The notes under the pieces are model-generated. The model was given only the letters and a program-made list of their open reading frames with translations. It did not search any database and was not told the origin of the DNA. The translations under genes were made by a program, and so were the position numbers. This document shows positions 1 through 7,050 of a stretch of 10,955 nucleotides of DNA, one piece after another (position 1 is the stretch's first letter; each line of letters starts with the position of its first letter). The stretch comes from DAOPYE01 sp035352715. GTDB taxonomy: Bacteria > Acidobacteriota > Holophagae > Holophagales > Holophagaceae. The stretch spans positions 1 through 10,955 of the forward strand of contig DAOPYE010000085.1 of the NCBI GenBank assembly GCA_035352715.1, written 5' to 3'.

Positions 1-12
1 GTCGGCGTTATT

Positions 13-35
13 TTTAATTCTTGCAACCGGTTTCA
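13..35 (+). promoter_or_regulatory. Candidate operon promoter (-10) with overlapping LacI-type operator
   Basis: TTTAAT at 13-18 matches the sigma-70 -10 consensus at five of six bases; its -35 would lie just left of the window. A transcript would start near 25, inside the palindrome TGCAACCGGTTTCA at 22-35. The two 7-base arms differ from perfect symmetry at one pair only (C24 against T33). The CCGG-centred AACCGGTT core is the usual form of LacI-family operators for sugar catabolism in Proteobacteria. An operator over the start site fits repression relieved by a sugar inducer. The same palindrome is absent from the four intergenic gaps downstream, which supports control of all five genes from here. 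The regulator gene is not in the window. The operator is better supported than the exact -10. Confidence 0.6.
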
Positions 36-172
36 TTTTGGAACAATCTGCTGTCGCTGAAGGGGGTGGACCCCGCTCCACCTCGGCTTGCGAGGCCCAT
101 ATCGCTTCCGGAGCGCGGCGAGAGCGCGATTCCGCTTGTGTCCCTTGCTTCATCCACCTTTTGGGAGCGTCC
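36..172 (+). other. 5' leader of the operon with potential hairpins
   Basis: This stretch lies between the operator and the first start codon. It holds a hairpin with arms GGTGGA at 65-70 and TCCACC at 77-82, which extends outward by a G-T pair (64/83) and a G-C pair (63/84) to an 8-pair stem with a 6-base loop. A second short stem has CGCT at 103-106 against AGCG at 112-115. Neither is followed by a T run, so they are not intrinsic terminators, and neither covers the ribosome binding site at 163-167. The reading frame of gene 1 stays open back to a TTG at 38, but those residues are arginine-, serine- and cysteine-rich and unlike the family. I therefore treat this as untranslated. Confidence 0.45.
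163..167 (+). promoter_or_regulatory. Ribosome binding site that fixes a GTG start
   Basis: GGGAG at 163-167 sits 5 bases before GTG at 173. It decides the start of the first gene, whose frame is open for another 45 codons upstream. Initiating at 173 gives a protein that begins directly with a standard signal peptide, whereas the TTG at 38 would bury the signal behind a charged 45-residue extension. Confidence 0.75.
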
Positions 173-2200
173 GTGAAGCTCAAATTCGCTCGTCTGCTGC
201 TGGCCGGATCGCTCGCATCCGGCGTTGCCGGGCTTCAGGCCGCCAAGCCTGCCGCCGCGGGCCTGGGCGCCGTGCGCATCCGGGTGGATTCCCCGGCCAC
301 GGCCAAGCCCATCAGCCCCGATCTCTTTGGCGTCTTCTTCGAGGATCTGAACGATGCGGCGGATGGCGGTCTGTATGGCGAGCTGATCCAGAACCGGTCG
401 TTCGAATTCGACGCCACCGAGCAGCGGGATTGGACGCCACTTACGGGCTGGAGCGAGGTGGCGCGCGGCGGGGCCAAGGGCGCGCTCAACGTTCGTTCGT
501 CCAAGCCGATCCATCCCAATAATCCGCACTACATCTCGATCGAGGCGACGGCGCCTGGCGAGGGTCCGGCTGGGGGCTTCGGCTTCTCGAACGCGGGCAT
601 CGATGGGATTCCCGTGCGAGCCCATGAGGCGTTCCATCTGTCCTTCTTCGCGCACCAGTTGTTCATGGGCCAGGCCTGGAGCTTTGGCAGCGATATCAAG
701 GACCGCCCCATGCCGATCACGATTCGCCTGGAGGCGGAGAACGGCGAGGTGCTGGCGGAAGCCTCGGATCGCGTGACGGGACGAGATTGGGTTCGGCATG
801 CGATCCAACTGACGCCGTCCCGCAGCGAGACCAAGGCCCGGGTGGTGCTGCTGGTGCGCGCCCAGGGCGGCATCGCCGTGGACGAGGTTTCGCTCTTTCC
901 CGAAAACACGTTCAAGAAGCGCCCGAACGGGCTGCGCGCCGATCTGGCGCAGGCCATCGCGGATCTGAAGCCGAAGTTCATCCGCTTTCCTGGCGGATGC
1001 CTGGTCCATGGCGATGGCGTGAGCAATTTCTACCGCTGGAAGGACAGCGTGGGGCCGGTGGAGCAGCGCCGAGGCCAGCGCAATCTCTGGGGCTACCACC
1101 AGTCCGTGGGCCTGGGCTATTTCGAATACTTCCAGTTCTGCGAAGACACCGGCGCGAAGCCACTGCCCGTGCTGCCCGCCGGGGTCTCGTGCCAGAACTC
1201 GAACATCTCTCCCGGCCACGGCCAGCAGTGCCTGCCGATGGAAGATATGCCCGCCTACATCCAGGATGTGATGGATCTGATCGAATGGGCCAATGGACCA
1301 GCGGATTCCCGCTGGGGCGCCATCCGCGCGGCGGCCGGACATCCCGCGCCCTTCGACCTGAAATACCTGGGCATCGGAAACGAGGACGCCATCACGCCCG
1401 GTTTTGAAGAACGCTTCAAGCTGATCCACGATGCGATCCGTGCGCGCCATCCCGAGATCACGGTGATCGGAACGGTCGGACCAGCTCCCGGAGGACAGGA
1501 TTTCCAGCGTGGATGGGCGTTTGCGAAGGCCGAGAAGATCGCCATGGTGGACGAGCATTACTACCAGTCGCCGAACTGGTTCTGGCAAAACCTGCACCGC
1601 TACGACGCCTACGATCGCCAGGGCCCCCATGTCTACGTGGGGGAATACGCCGCGCACGAGAAGGACCGCCGCAACACGCTTCGCTCCGCCCTCGCCGAAG
1701 CGGCGGGCTGCATCGGATTCGAGCGCAACGGCGATGTGGTGGGATTGACGTCGTACGCGCCGCTGCTGGCGCGCCGGGGCCATACGCAGTGGACGCCGGA
1801 CATGATCTACTTCACCGCGACCGAGGTCTTCCCCTCGATCAACTACCAGGTGCAGCGCCTCTTCGGCGCCAATAGCGGCGACCGCCTGCTGTCCAGCCAG
1901 ATCGAAGGCGTGCGCCCGGGCCAGAAGTTCGCGTTCTCGGTCGTCCAGGATTCGGCGTCCCGCGATGTGATCTTCAAGGTGGTGAATGACGAGGATCAGG
2001 CCATCAGCGCGACCATCGAAGTCGCCTCCTTGCAGGCGCGCACGCTGAACGCCACCGTGCTGAAGGGCGCGAGCGGCGATATCGCGAACGAGGACGGGAA
2101 GCCGTCTCCGGCGGGGCTGTCGTCGGATCACGCCAAGATCGGTTCCCGCTTCAAGCGGAGTTTTCCCGCGCACTCCCTGACGGTGCTTCGCCTGCGTTGA
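173..2200 (+). CDS. GH51 alpha-L-arabinofuranosidase, secreted
   Basis: Retaining exo-enzyme predicted to release terminal alpha-L-arabinofuranose from arabinoxylan or arabinan. The product is 675 residues from the GTG start. A signal peptide covers about residues 1-23 (n-region VKLKFAR, cleavage near LQA|AK). The opening strands (VFFEDLN, GGLYGELIQNRSFEF) are typical of GH51 enzymes with a CBM4/9-like jelly roll, here about residues 80-245. The TIM barrel runs from about 250 to 560 and contains RFPGGC. Glu404 in IGNED is the expected acid/base and Glu491 in VGEYAAH the expected nucleophile. A C-terminal beta-sandwich starts near 560 (LFGANSGD) and ends FPAHSLTVLRL. It is first in the operon, 63 bases before the GH43 gene. 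Family and catalytic residues are clear; substrate preference (xylan or arabinan) is inferred from the neighbours. Confidence 0.95.
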   Translation: MKLKFARLLLAGSLASGVAGLQAAKPAAAGLGAVRIRVDSPATAKPISPDLFGVFFEDLNDAADGGLYGELIQNRSFEFDATEQRDWTPLTGWSEVARGGAKGALNVRSSKPIHPNNPHYISIEATAPGEGPAGGFGFSNAGIDGIPVRAHEAFHLSFFAHQLFMGQAWSFGSDIKDRPMPITIRLEAENGEVLAEASDRVTGRDWVRHAIQLTPSRSETKARVVLLVRAQGGIAVDEVSLFPENTFKKRPNGLRADLAQAIADLKPKFIRFPGGCLVHGDGVSNFYRWKDSVGPVEQRRGQRNLWGYHQSVGLGYFEYFQFCEDTGAKPLPVLPAGVSCQNSNISPGHGQQCLPMEDMPAYIQDVMDLIEWANGPADSRWGAIRAAAGHPAPFDLKYLGIGNEDAITPGFEERFKLIHDAIRARHPEITVIGTVGPAPGGQDFQRGWAFAKAEKIAMVDEHYYQSPNWFWQNLHRYDAYDRQGPHVYVGEYAAHEKDRRNTLRSALAEAAGCIGFERNGDVVGLTSYAPLLARRGHTQWTPDMIYFTATEVFPSINYQVQRLFGANSGDRLLSSQIEGVRPGQKFAFSVVQDSASRDVIFKVVNDEDQAISATIEVASLQARTLNATVLKGASGDIANEDGKPSPAGLSSDHAKIGSRFKRSFPAHSLTVLRLR

Positions 2201-2210
2201 TCGGATTTAT

Positions 2211-2245
2211 TTCGATTTCCATCGAAGGATGGTTGATGCTCCTTC
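2211..2245 (+). promoter_or_regulatory. Intercistronic hairpins, two mutually exclusive forms
   Basis: TTCGAT (2211-2216) pairs perfectly with ATCGAA (2221-2226) around a TTCC loop. GAAGGA (2224-2229) pairs perfectly with TCCTTC (2240-2245) around a 10-base loop. The two share bases 2224-2226, so only one can form at a time. No T run follows, so neither is an ordinary terminator. The ribosome binding site of the next gene (GAGG, 2255-2258) lies outside both. A role in mRNA processing or stability between the first two genes is possible but unproven. Confidence 0.35.
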
Positions 2246-2263
2246 CCCGCCTCTGAGGCACCC

Positions 2264-4402
2264 ATGCTGAATTCCAAATCCCTGTTCACCGCCATCGCTC
2301 TGTGCCTGGTGCCCATGCTCGCGGGCGCGCAGCCAGCCCGACATCCAGGAGCGGCAACCACCGCCCGAACCTGGATGCCGGACAATGGCAACGGCACCTA
2401 CACGAACCCCCTGTTCCACGACGAGTTCACCGATCCCGACATGATCCGCGTCGGGGATGATTTCTATCTCGCGGGCACCACCATGCACGCCATGCCCGCG
2501 CTGGTGGTGCTTCATTCCAAGGATCTGGTGAACTGGGAATTCCTCAGCTACGCCGCCGACAAGCTGGATTTCGGCCCGGCCTTTCGTCTTGAGAACGGGC
2601 AGGACATCTACGGCCAGGGCATCTGGGCGCCCTGCATCCGCTATCACCAGGGGACGTTCTACCTGTTCTCGAACGTGAATGGCAACGGCCTGCACGTCTT
2701 CACCAGCAAGAACCCGGCGGGGCCGTGGCAGCACCGGACCATCACCCCCGGCATCCACGATCTCTCCGTGCTGTTCGATGACGATGGCCGGATCTACGCG
2801 ATCTACAACTACGGCGAAGTGCGCCTGATCGAGTTCAAGCCGGACCTCAGCGGCTTCATCGAGGGCAGCGAGCGCGTGATCATCCCGCGGGGCAACGCCA
2901 TGGGCGAGGGCCACCACTTCTACAAGATCAAGGGCAAGTACTACATCGTCAGCGCGGATTACGCGCCGGTGGGGCGCATGCAGTGCGCCCGCGCGGACCG
3001 TATCGAAGGGCCTTATGAAACCACCGTGATCAGCGCCCGCGAAACCATGGGCATGCAGCGCGGCTGGTGGTGCGGCAATATGGGCCAGCGCAGCGCCATT
3101 CCGGGGCCTGGCGCGAAGTTCGAGATGGGCAAGCCGGGCGAGAACGATTTCGGCGCCGTGCCCTTGCATCAAGGCGGCATCGTTGATCTGCCCAATGGTG
3201 ATTGGTGGGGATTCTCGATGATGGATTTCAAGTCCATGGGTCGGACCACGTTCCTGTCTCCCGTCACCTGGCAGGATGGCTGGCCCTATTTCGGACTTTC
3301 TGGAAATTTAGGTCGCTCGCCACGCACCTGGATCAAGCCCGCGGTGGCGGTGGACGTGAAGCCGACACCGACTTACGATCGCAACGACGATTTTTCCGGC
3401 GACAAGCTCAAGCCCATCTGGCAGTGGAACCATGCGCCCGTCGCGTCCAAGTGGTCGCTGAAGGAGAAGCGCGGTGCGCTGCGCCTGCACACGCTTCCCG
3501 CCGAGCAGTTCCTATCGGCGAAGAACACCCTGACCCAGCGCGTCATTGGCCCCGAATCCACGGCCACGGTGATGCTGGATGCCGCCGGTCTTCGGGTGGG
3601 CGATATCGCGGGCCTGGGCTTGCTGAACATGCCCTGCGCCTGGGTGGGCGTCGTCCGCACCGAGAAGGGCTGCGTGCTCCGCTGGTACAATCAGGTTTCC
3701 AACGAAACCATTGACCGTCCGCTGACGGGCACGCGGGTGAGCCTGCGCGCGACTGGCAACTATGACGACGATCTCGCGGCGCTGAGCTACAGCATCGATG
3801 GAACCGCCTTCACCCCGATCGGCCAGCCGATCCGATTGCCGTACCAGCTCAAGACCTTCCAGGGCACGCGCTACGCGCTGTTCGCCTTCAACACCGCCGG
3901 ACGCGAGGGCGGCTTTGCCGATTTCCACGCCTTCCGCGTCGATGAGCCGCTCGCCGATCGCTCCAGGAACCTGCCCATCGGGAAGGTCATCGAGCTTCGG
4001 AATCTCGCCAACAACGCCACCGTCTGGGCCAATCCCAACGGCATGCTGCATTCCGCGCAGCCGGATTCCAAGATCGCCCAGGGCGCTTCCGCGCGCTTCC
4101 GCGTGCTGGATCGCGGCCAGGGTCGGGTGGCGCTGGAGGCGATGGATGGCAGCGGCTTCATCACCGTCGTGGGGCTTGGCCTGTCCGGCGATGTCCGACT
4201 CTGCAAGCAGGAGTCCGCGGGCAGCCTGTTCCAGTGGCAGGATATGCTGCGCGGTCAGTGCATGCTGCTTTCGCTCAAGACCCATCGCTATGTGGGACTG
4301 GATGCGCAGACCGGCGAGCCCTATTCCGCCGATGCGCCTGGCGCGCGGCCCGATCGCAAGAACGGCGTCGTTTTCAGTTGGTCGGAAACCGCGACGAAGT
4401 GA
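2264..4402 (+). CDS. GH43 beta-xylosidase / alpha-L-arabinofuranosidase with GH43_C2 and a C-terminal beta-trefoil-like domain
   Basis: Inverting exo-hydrolase of 712 residues, predicted to release xylose or arabinofuranose from xylan and xylo-oligosaccharides. Start ATG has GAGG at 2255-2258, 5 bases upstream. Signal peptide about 1-22 (AGA|Q). The five-bladed propeller spans roughly 45-350 with the three expected acids: Asp57 (FTDPDMI, base), Asp166 (GIHDLSVLFDDDG, pKa modulator) and Glu215 (MGEGHHFYK, acid). Residues about 373-560 form the concanavalin-like GH43_C2 sandwich (from RNDDFSGD to FHAFRVDEP), common in GH43 beta-xylosidases. Residues about 570-712 hold three loosely repeated units (ARFRVLD, LFQWQDM and VVFSW mark successive strands), which I read as a fascin- or ricin-like beta-trefoil, probably for polysaccharide binding. 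The architecture resembles GH43 subfamily 12-type enzymes, where both activities occur, so the exact activity is open. Confidence 0.94.
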   Translation: MLNSKSLFTAIALCLVPMLAGAQPARHPGAATTARTWMPDNGNGTYTNPLFHDEFTDPDMIRVGDDFYLAGTTMHAMPALVVLHSKDLVNWEFLSYAADKLDFGPAFRLENGQDIYGQGIWAPCIRYHQGTFYLFSNVNGNGLHVFTSKNPAGPWQHRTITPGIHDLSVLFDDDGRIYAIYNYGEVRLIEFKPDLSGFIEGSERVIIPRGNAMGEGHHFYKIKGKYYIVSADYAPVGRMQCARADRIEGPYETTVISARETMGMQRGWWCGNMGQRSAIPGPGAKFEMGKPGENDFGAVPLHQGGIVDLPNGDWWGFSMMDFKSMGRTTFLSPVTWQDGWPYFGLSGNLGRSPRTWIKPAVAVDVKPTPTYDRNDDFSGDKLKPIWQWNHAPVASKWSLKEKRGALRLHTLPAEQFLSAKNTLTQRVIGPESTATVMLDAAGLRVGDIAGLGLLNMPCAWVGVVRTEKGCVLRWYNQVSNETIDRPLTGTRVSLRATGNYDDDLAALSYSIDGTAFTPIGQPIRLPYQLKTFQGTRYALFAFNTAGREGGFADFHAFRVDEPLADRSRNLPIGKVIELRNLANNATVWANPNGMLHSAQPDSKIAQGASARFRVLDRGQGRVALEAMDGSGFITVVGLGLSGDVRLCKQESAGSLFQWQDMLRGQCMLLSLKTHRYVGLDAQTGEPYSADAPGARPDRKNGVVFSWSETATK

Positions 4403-4475
4403 TTGGCTCGCGACACGGGCGCATGGATCACCGCCTGTATCGCCCCTGAAAATAAACCAACTTGGGATTTACAAC

Positions 4476-6983
4476 ATGATGAGCACCCAGCTTCGACCGC
4501 AAATCCTTACCGGGCATCGTCTCGGCCACAACATGGGGCTGGTTTCGGCCCTTTGGGTGGCGGGTATTTGTATCCCGGGAACCTCCGCAGCTCCGCCTGC
4601 CGTCCAGCCTGTGGTCTCGGTTGCCCCCGAGACTCCGGCCCAGCTTTTCCCACTCCACTCGGTTCGCCTGCTTGGAAAGGGGCCCTTCGCGCCTGCGGTG
4701 GCGGCGAACCTCTCCTACATGCTCGCGGTCGAGCCGGATCGTCTGCTGGCCCCGTTTCGCCGCGAGGCCGGACTGCCGCCCAAGGCGTCGCCCTATGGCA
4801 ACTGGGAGAGTAGCGGGCTCGATGGGCACACCGCAGGTCACTATCTGTCAGCGCTCTCGCATATGATCGCAGCGGGCGCAGATACGCCGGATGGGCTGCT
4901 CCGCAGTCGGCTGACGCACATGCTCAACGAGTTGCAAGCGTGCCAGGCTGCTTTTGGCGACGGCTATCTCGGCGGAGTGCCGGGCAGCCGGGAATTGTGG
5001 CGTGCCGTGGCCGCGGGCGATATCCAGGCAGCGGATCGCAAATGGGTTCCCTGGTACAACCTGCACAAGACCTTTGCGGGTTTGCGCGATGTCTATCTTG
5101 AGACCGGCGACGCGAAGGCCCGCGAACTTCTTGTGAAGTTCGGGGACTGGTGCGTGACGCTCACGGGCCACCTCACCGACGGCCAGATGCAGCAGATGCT
5201 CGGCAACGAACATGGCGGCATGAACGAGGTGATGGCCGATATCTATGCGATCACCGGCGACAAGCGCTACCTGGAAACGGCGCGACGCTTCAACCATCAC
5301 GCCGTGCTAGATCCGTTGATCCGGCACGAGGACCAGCTCACCGGAAAGCACGCCAACACCCAGATCCCGAAGGTCATTGGCCTCGAACGCATCGCCACAC
5401 TGACGGGCGACAAGGGGGCCGATTCGGGTGCTCGCTATTTCTGGGAGAACGTTGTCGGTCAACGCTCCGTTGCCTTTGGCGGCAATAGCGTGTCCGAGCA
5501 TTTCAACGACCCCAAGGATTTCCAGGGCCTGCTGATGCACCGGGAGGGGCCCGAGACGTGCAACAGCTACAACATGCTGCGGCTTACCGAACAGCTATTT
5601 GCTTCGGGACCGAAGGCGGCCTACGCCGATTATTACGAGCGCGCGCTGTACAACCACCTCCTCGCCTCCATCAACCCGGCTCACCCGGGCTATGTGTATT
5701 TCACGCCGATCCGTCCCGCCCACTACCGGGTCTATTCCGAACCCAGCCAGTCCTTCTGGTGCTGCGTCGGAACGGGAATGGAAAATCCGGGGAAGTACGG
5801 CGAGTTCATCTACGGTCGCGGGAATGGCGGACTCTATGTGAATCTCTTCATCGCCTCCGAGCTCACGGTGCCTGAAATGGGCCTGGTGCTTCGACAGGAC
5901 ACAAACTTTCCCGAGGAAGAACACACCCGTTTGACCTTGAAGCTCGCAGCGCCCCGGACCTTCACGCTCTATCTGCGCCAACCGGGCTGGGTGGCGTCAG
6001 GCGCCTTCGGCGTGAGGGTCAATGGCAAACGAATAGCTGTGAACTCCGGTCCCTCCTCCTATGTGCCGATCCGGCGCGAATGGAAGAACGGAGACCGCGT
6101 AGAACTGGACGTTCCCATGCAGACCTCGCTGGTGGGACTCCCGGATGGTTCTCCCTGGTACGCGATCCTGCATGGACCGATCGTTCTTGCCGCGCCCTCG
6201 GGCACATGGGACATGGCCGGTTTGCGCGCCGACGACTCGCGCATGGCGCATGTGGCGGCTGGACCTGTGCTTCCCCTGGATCAAGCGCCGGTGCTGCTGG
6301 CCGATCCCGCGACCGTGACCGCCAAGGTTGTGCCCGATCCTGCATCGGGACCGCTGCATTTCAGGCTCATGGATATCGTCCAACCCGCCGCGCCCCAGGG
6401 CGTGCCGCTGCTGCCGTTCTACCGCCTGCACGATTCCCGCTACCAGGTCTATTGGGAGCTGACGACTCGCGAGGGCCTTTCGCTGCGTCGGGAACAACGG
6501 GCCGCCGAAGAACGTGCGCGGATCGCCCGGGAATCCGCCACGCTGGATATGGTCGCCCCGGGCGAACAGCAGCCGGAAGTTGAGCACGCTTACAAAGGCG
6601 AGGAAACCAGCACCGGGATCTACAATGGCCGCCATTGGCGGCACGGCCGTCAGATCGAATACACCCTCAATACTCGCAACGCTTCCGCCGTCACGCTTTC
6701 GGTCACCTATTCTGGAGACGATGCGGGGCGGATGTTCGATATCTTCGCCAACAACAGCCTCGTGGCCACCCAGCAGCTTGTCGCCGAGAAGCGCGGAGCG
6801 TTCGTGGAGAAGCTCTACAAGATTCCCGCCGCTGTTCTCGCTTCCGCGCCGAACCACCTCATCACCATTCGCTTTGTGGGGCGGCAAGGACTTGCGGGCG
6901 GGATCTATGATGTTCGCCTTCTTCGGGCGGATTCAGCGCCCGTCGGCGCTGTGCCGATGGGTCCATCAACCCACACCCACTGA
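4476..6983 (+). CDS. GH127 beta-L-arabinofuranosidase (former DUF1680), secreted
   Basis: Protein of 835 residues of the cysteine-nucleophile GH127 family, which cleaves terminal beta-L-arabinofuranose using a zinc-bound thiolate. In Bifidobacterium HypBA1 the key residues are one Glu, a Glu-x-Cys pair and a Cys-Cys pair. All have counterparts here: Glu341 (SEHF, acid/base), Glu360 and Cys362 (GPETCNSYN), and Cys429-Cys430 (FWCCVGTG), Cys429 being the likely nucleophile. The (alpha/alpha)6 barrel covers about 56-440 and is followed by beta-sandwich domains. A DUF4986-like segment lies near 625-665 (HFRLMDIVQP) and a DUF6805-like jelly roll near 683-825 (PGEQQPE, then NGRHWRHGR). The start is the first of two adjacent ATGs (4476, 4479), with only a weak GGGA-type ribosome site. 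The signal has a long n-region and likely cleaves near TSA|A, residue 38. It sits 73 bases after the GH43 gene. Some GH127 relatives act on pectin sugars, so the substrate is inferred. Confidence 0.94.
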   Translation: MMSTQLRPQILTGHRLGHNMGLVSALWVAGICIPGTSAAPPAVQPVVSVAPETPAQLFPLHSVRLLGKGPFAPAVAANLSYMLAVEPDRLLAPFRREAGLPPKASPYGNWESSGLDGHTAGHYLSALSHMIAAGADTPDGLLRSRLTHMLNELQACQAAFGDGYLGGVPGSRELWRAVAAGDIQAADRKWVPWYNLHKTFAGLRDVYLETGDAKARELLVKFGDWCVTLTGHLTDGQMQQMLGNEHGGMNEVMADIYAITGDKRYLETARRFNHHAVLDPLIRHEDQLTGKHANTQIPKVIGLERIATLTGDKGADSGARYFWENVVGQRSVAFGGNSVSEHFNDPKDFQGLLMHREGPETCNSYNMLRLTEQLFASGPKAAYADYYERALYNHLLASINPAHPGYVYFTPIRPAHYRVYSEPSQSFWCCVGTGMENPGKYGEFIYGRGNGGLYVNLFIASELTVPEMGLVLRQDTNFPEEEHTRLTLKLAAPRTFTLYLRQPGWVASGAFGVRVNGKRIAVNSGPSSYVPIRREWKNGDRVELDVPMQTSLVGLPDGSPWYAILHGPIVLAAPSGTWDMAGLRADDSRMAHVAAGPVLPLDQAPVLLADPATVTAKVVPDPASGPLHFRLMDIVQPAAPQGVPLLPFYRLHDSRYQVYWELTTREGLSLRREQRAAEERARIARESATLDMVAPGEQQPEVEHAYKGEETSTGIYNGRHWRHGRQIEYTLNTRNASAVTLSVTYSGDDAGRMFDIFANNSLVATQQLVAEKRGAFVEKLYKIPAAVLASAPNHLITIRFVGRQGLAGGIYDVRLLRADSAPVGAVPMGPSTHTH

Positions 6984-7050
6984 ACCCCTGGGACACCCTT
7001 CGTCGTTCTTCACGTTTCAATTCACCCCCAATAAATGAGGACAGCACGTC

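Noticed and set aside
111..128. Direct repeat GAGCGCG at 111-117 and 122-128 in the leader
   Set aside because: Seven bases of GC-rich sequence twice in a short space is expected by chance in this composition, and no third copy exists nearby.
391..400. GAACCGGTCG inside the first GH51 gene as a second operator
   Set aside because: Only the central ACCGGT is symmetric. The bases encode the conserved Asn-Arg-Ser of the GH51 N-terminal motif, so protein constraint explains them.
14..2173. 719-residue open frame on the minus strand, antisense to the first GH51 gene
   Set aside because: It is a mirror of high-GC codon bias in the real gene. Its translation is Arg/His/Ala/Gly-rich with no recognisable family, no signal and no ribosome site, and it would require no promoter-proximal space.
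2207..3172. Other long minus-strand frames (also 5997-6887 and 7414-9270)
   Set aside because: All lie opposite strongly supported hydrolase genes and show the low-complexity composition of shadow frames.
4423..4449. Eight-codon mini-frame (MDHRLYRP) between GH43 and GH127, as a possible leader peptide
   Set aside because: There is no ribosome site before it, no run of regulatory codons, and no terminator or antiterminator pair after it.
3798..4475. Upstream extension of the GH127 reading frame into the GH43 gene
   Set aside because: This part overlaps the conserved C-terminal domain of GH43 in another frame and is Ser/Arg/Pro-rich. The signal peptide begins after ATG 4476.
4554..4575. Possible lipobox around Cys32 of the GH127 protein
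   Set aside because: The residue before the cysteine is Ile, not Gly, Ala or Ser, and the cysteine lies inside the hydrophobic core. A standard Sec cleavage near TSA|A fits better.
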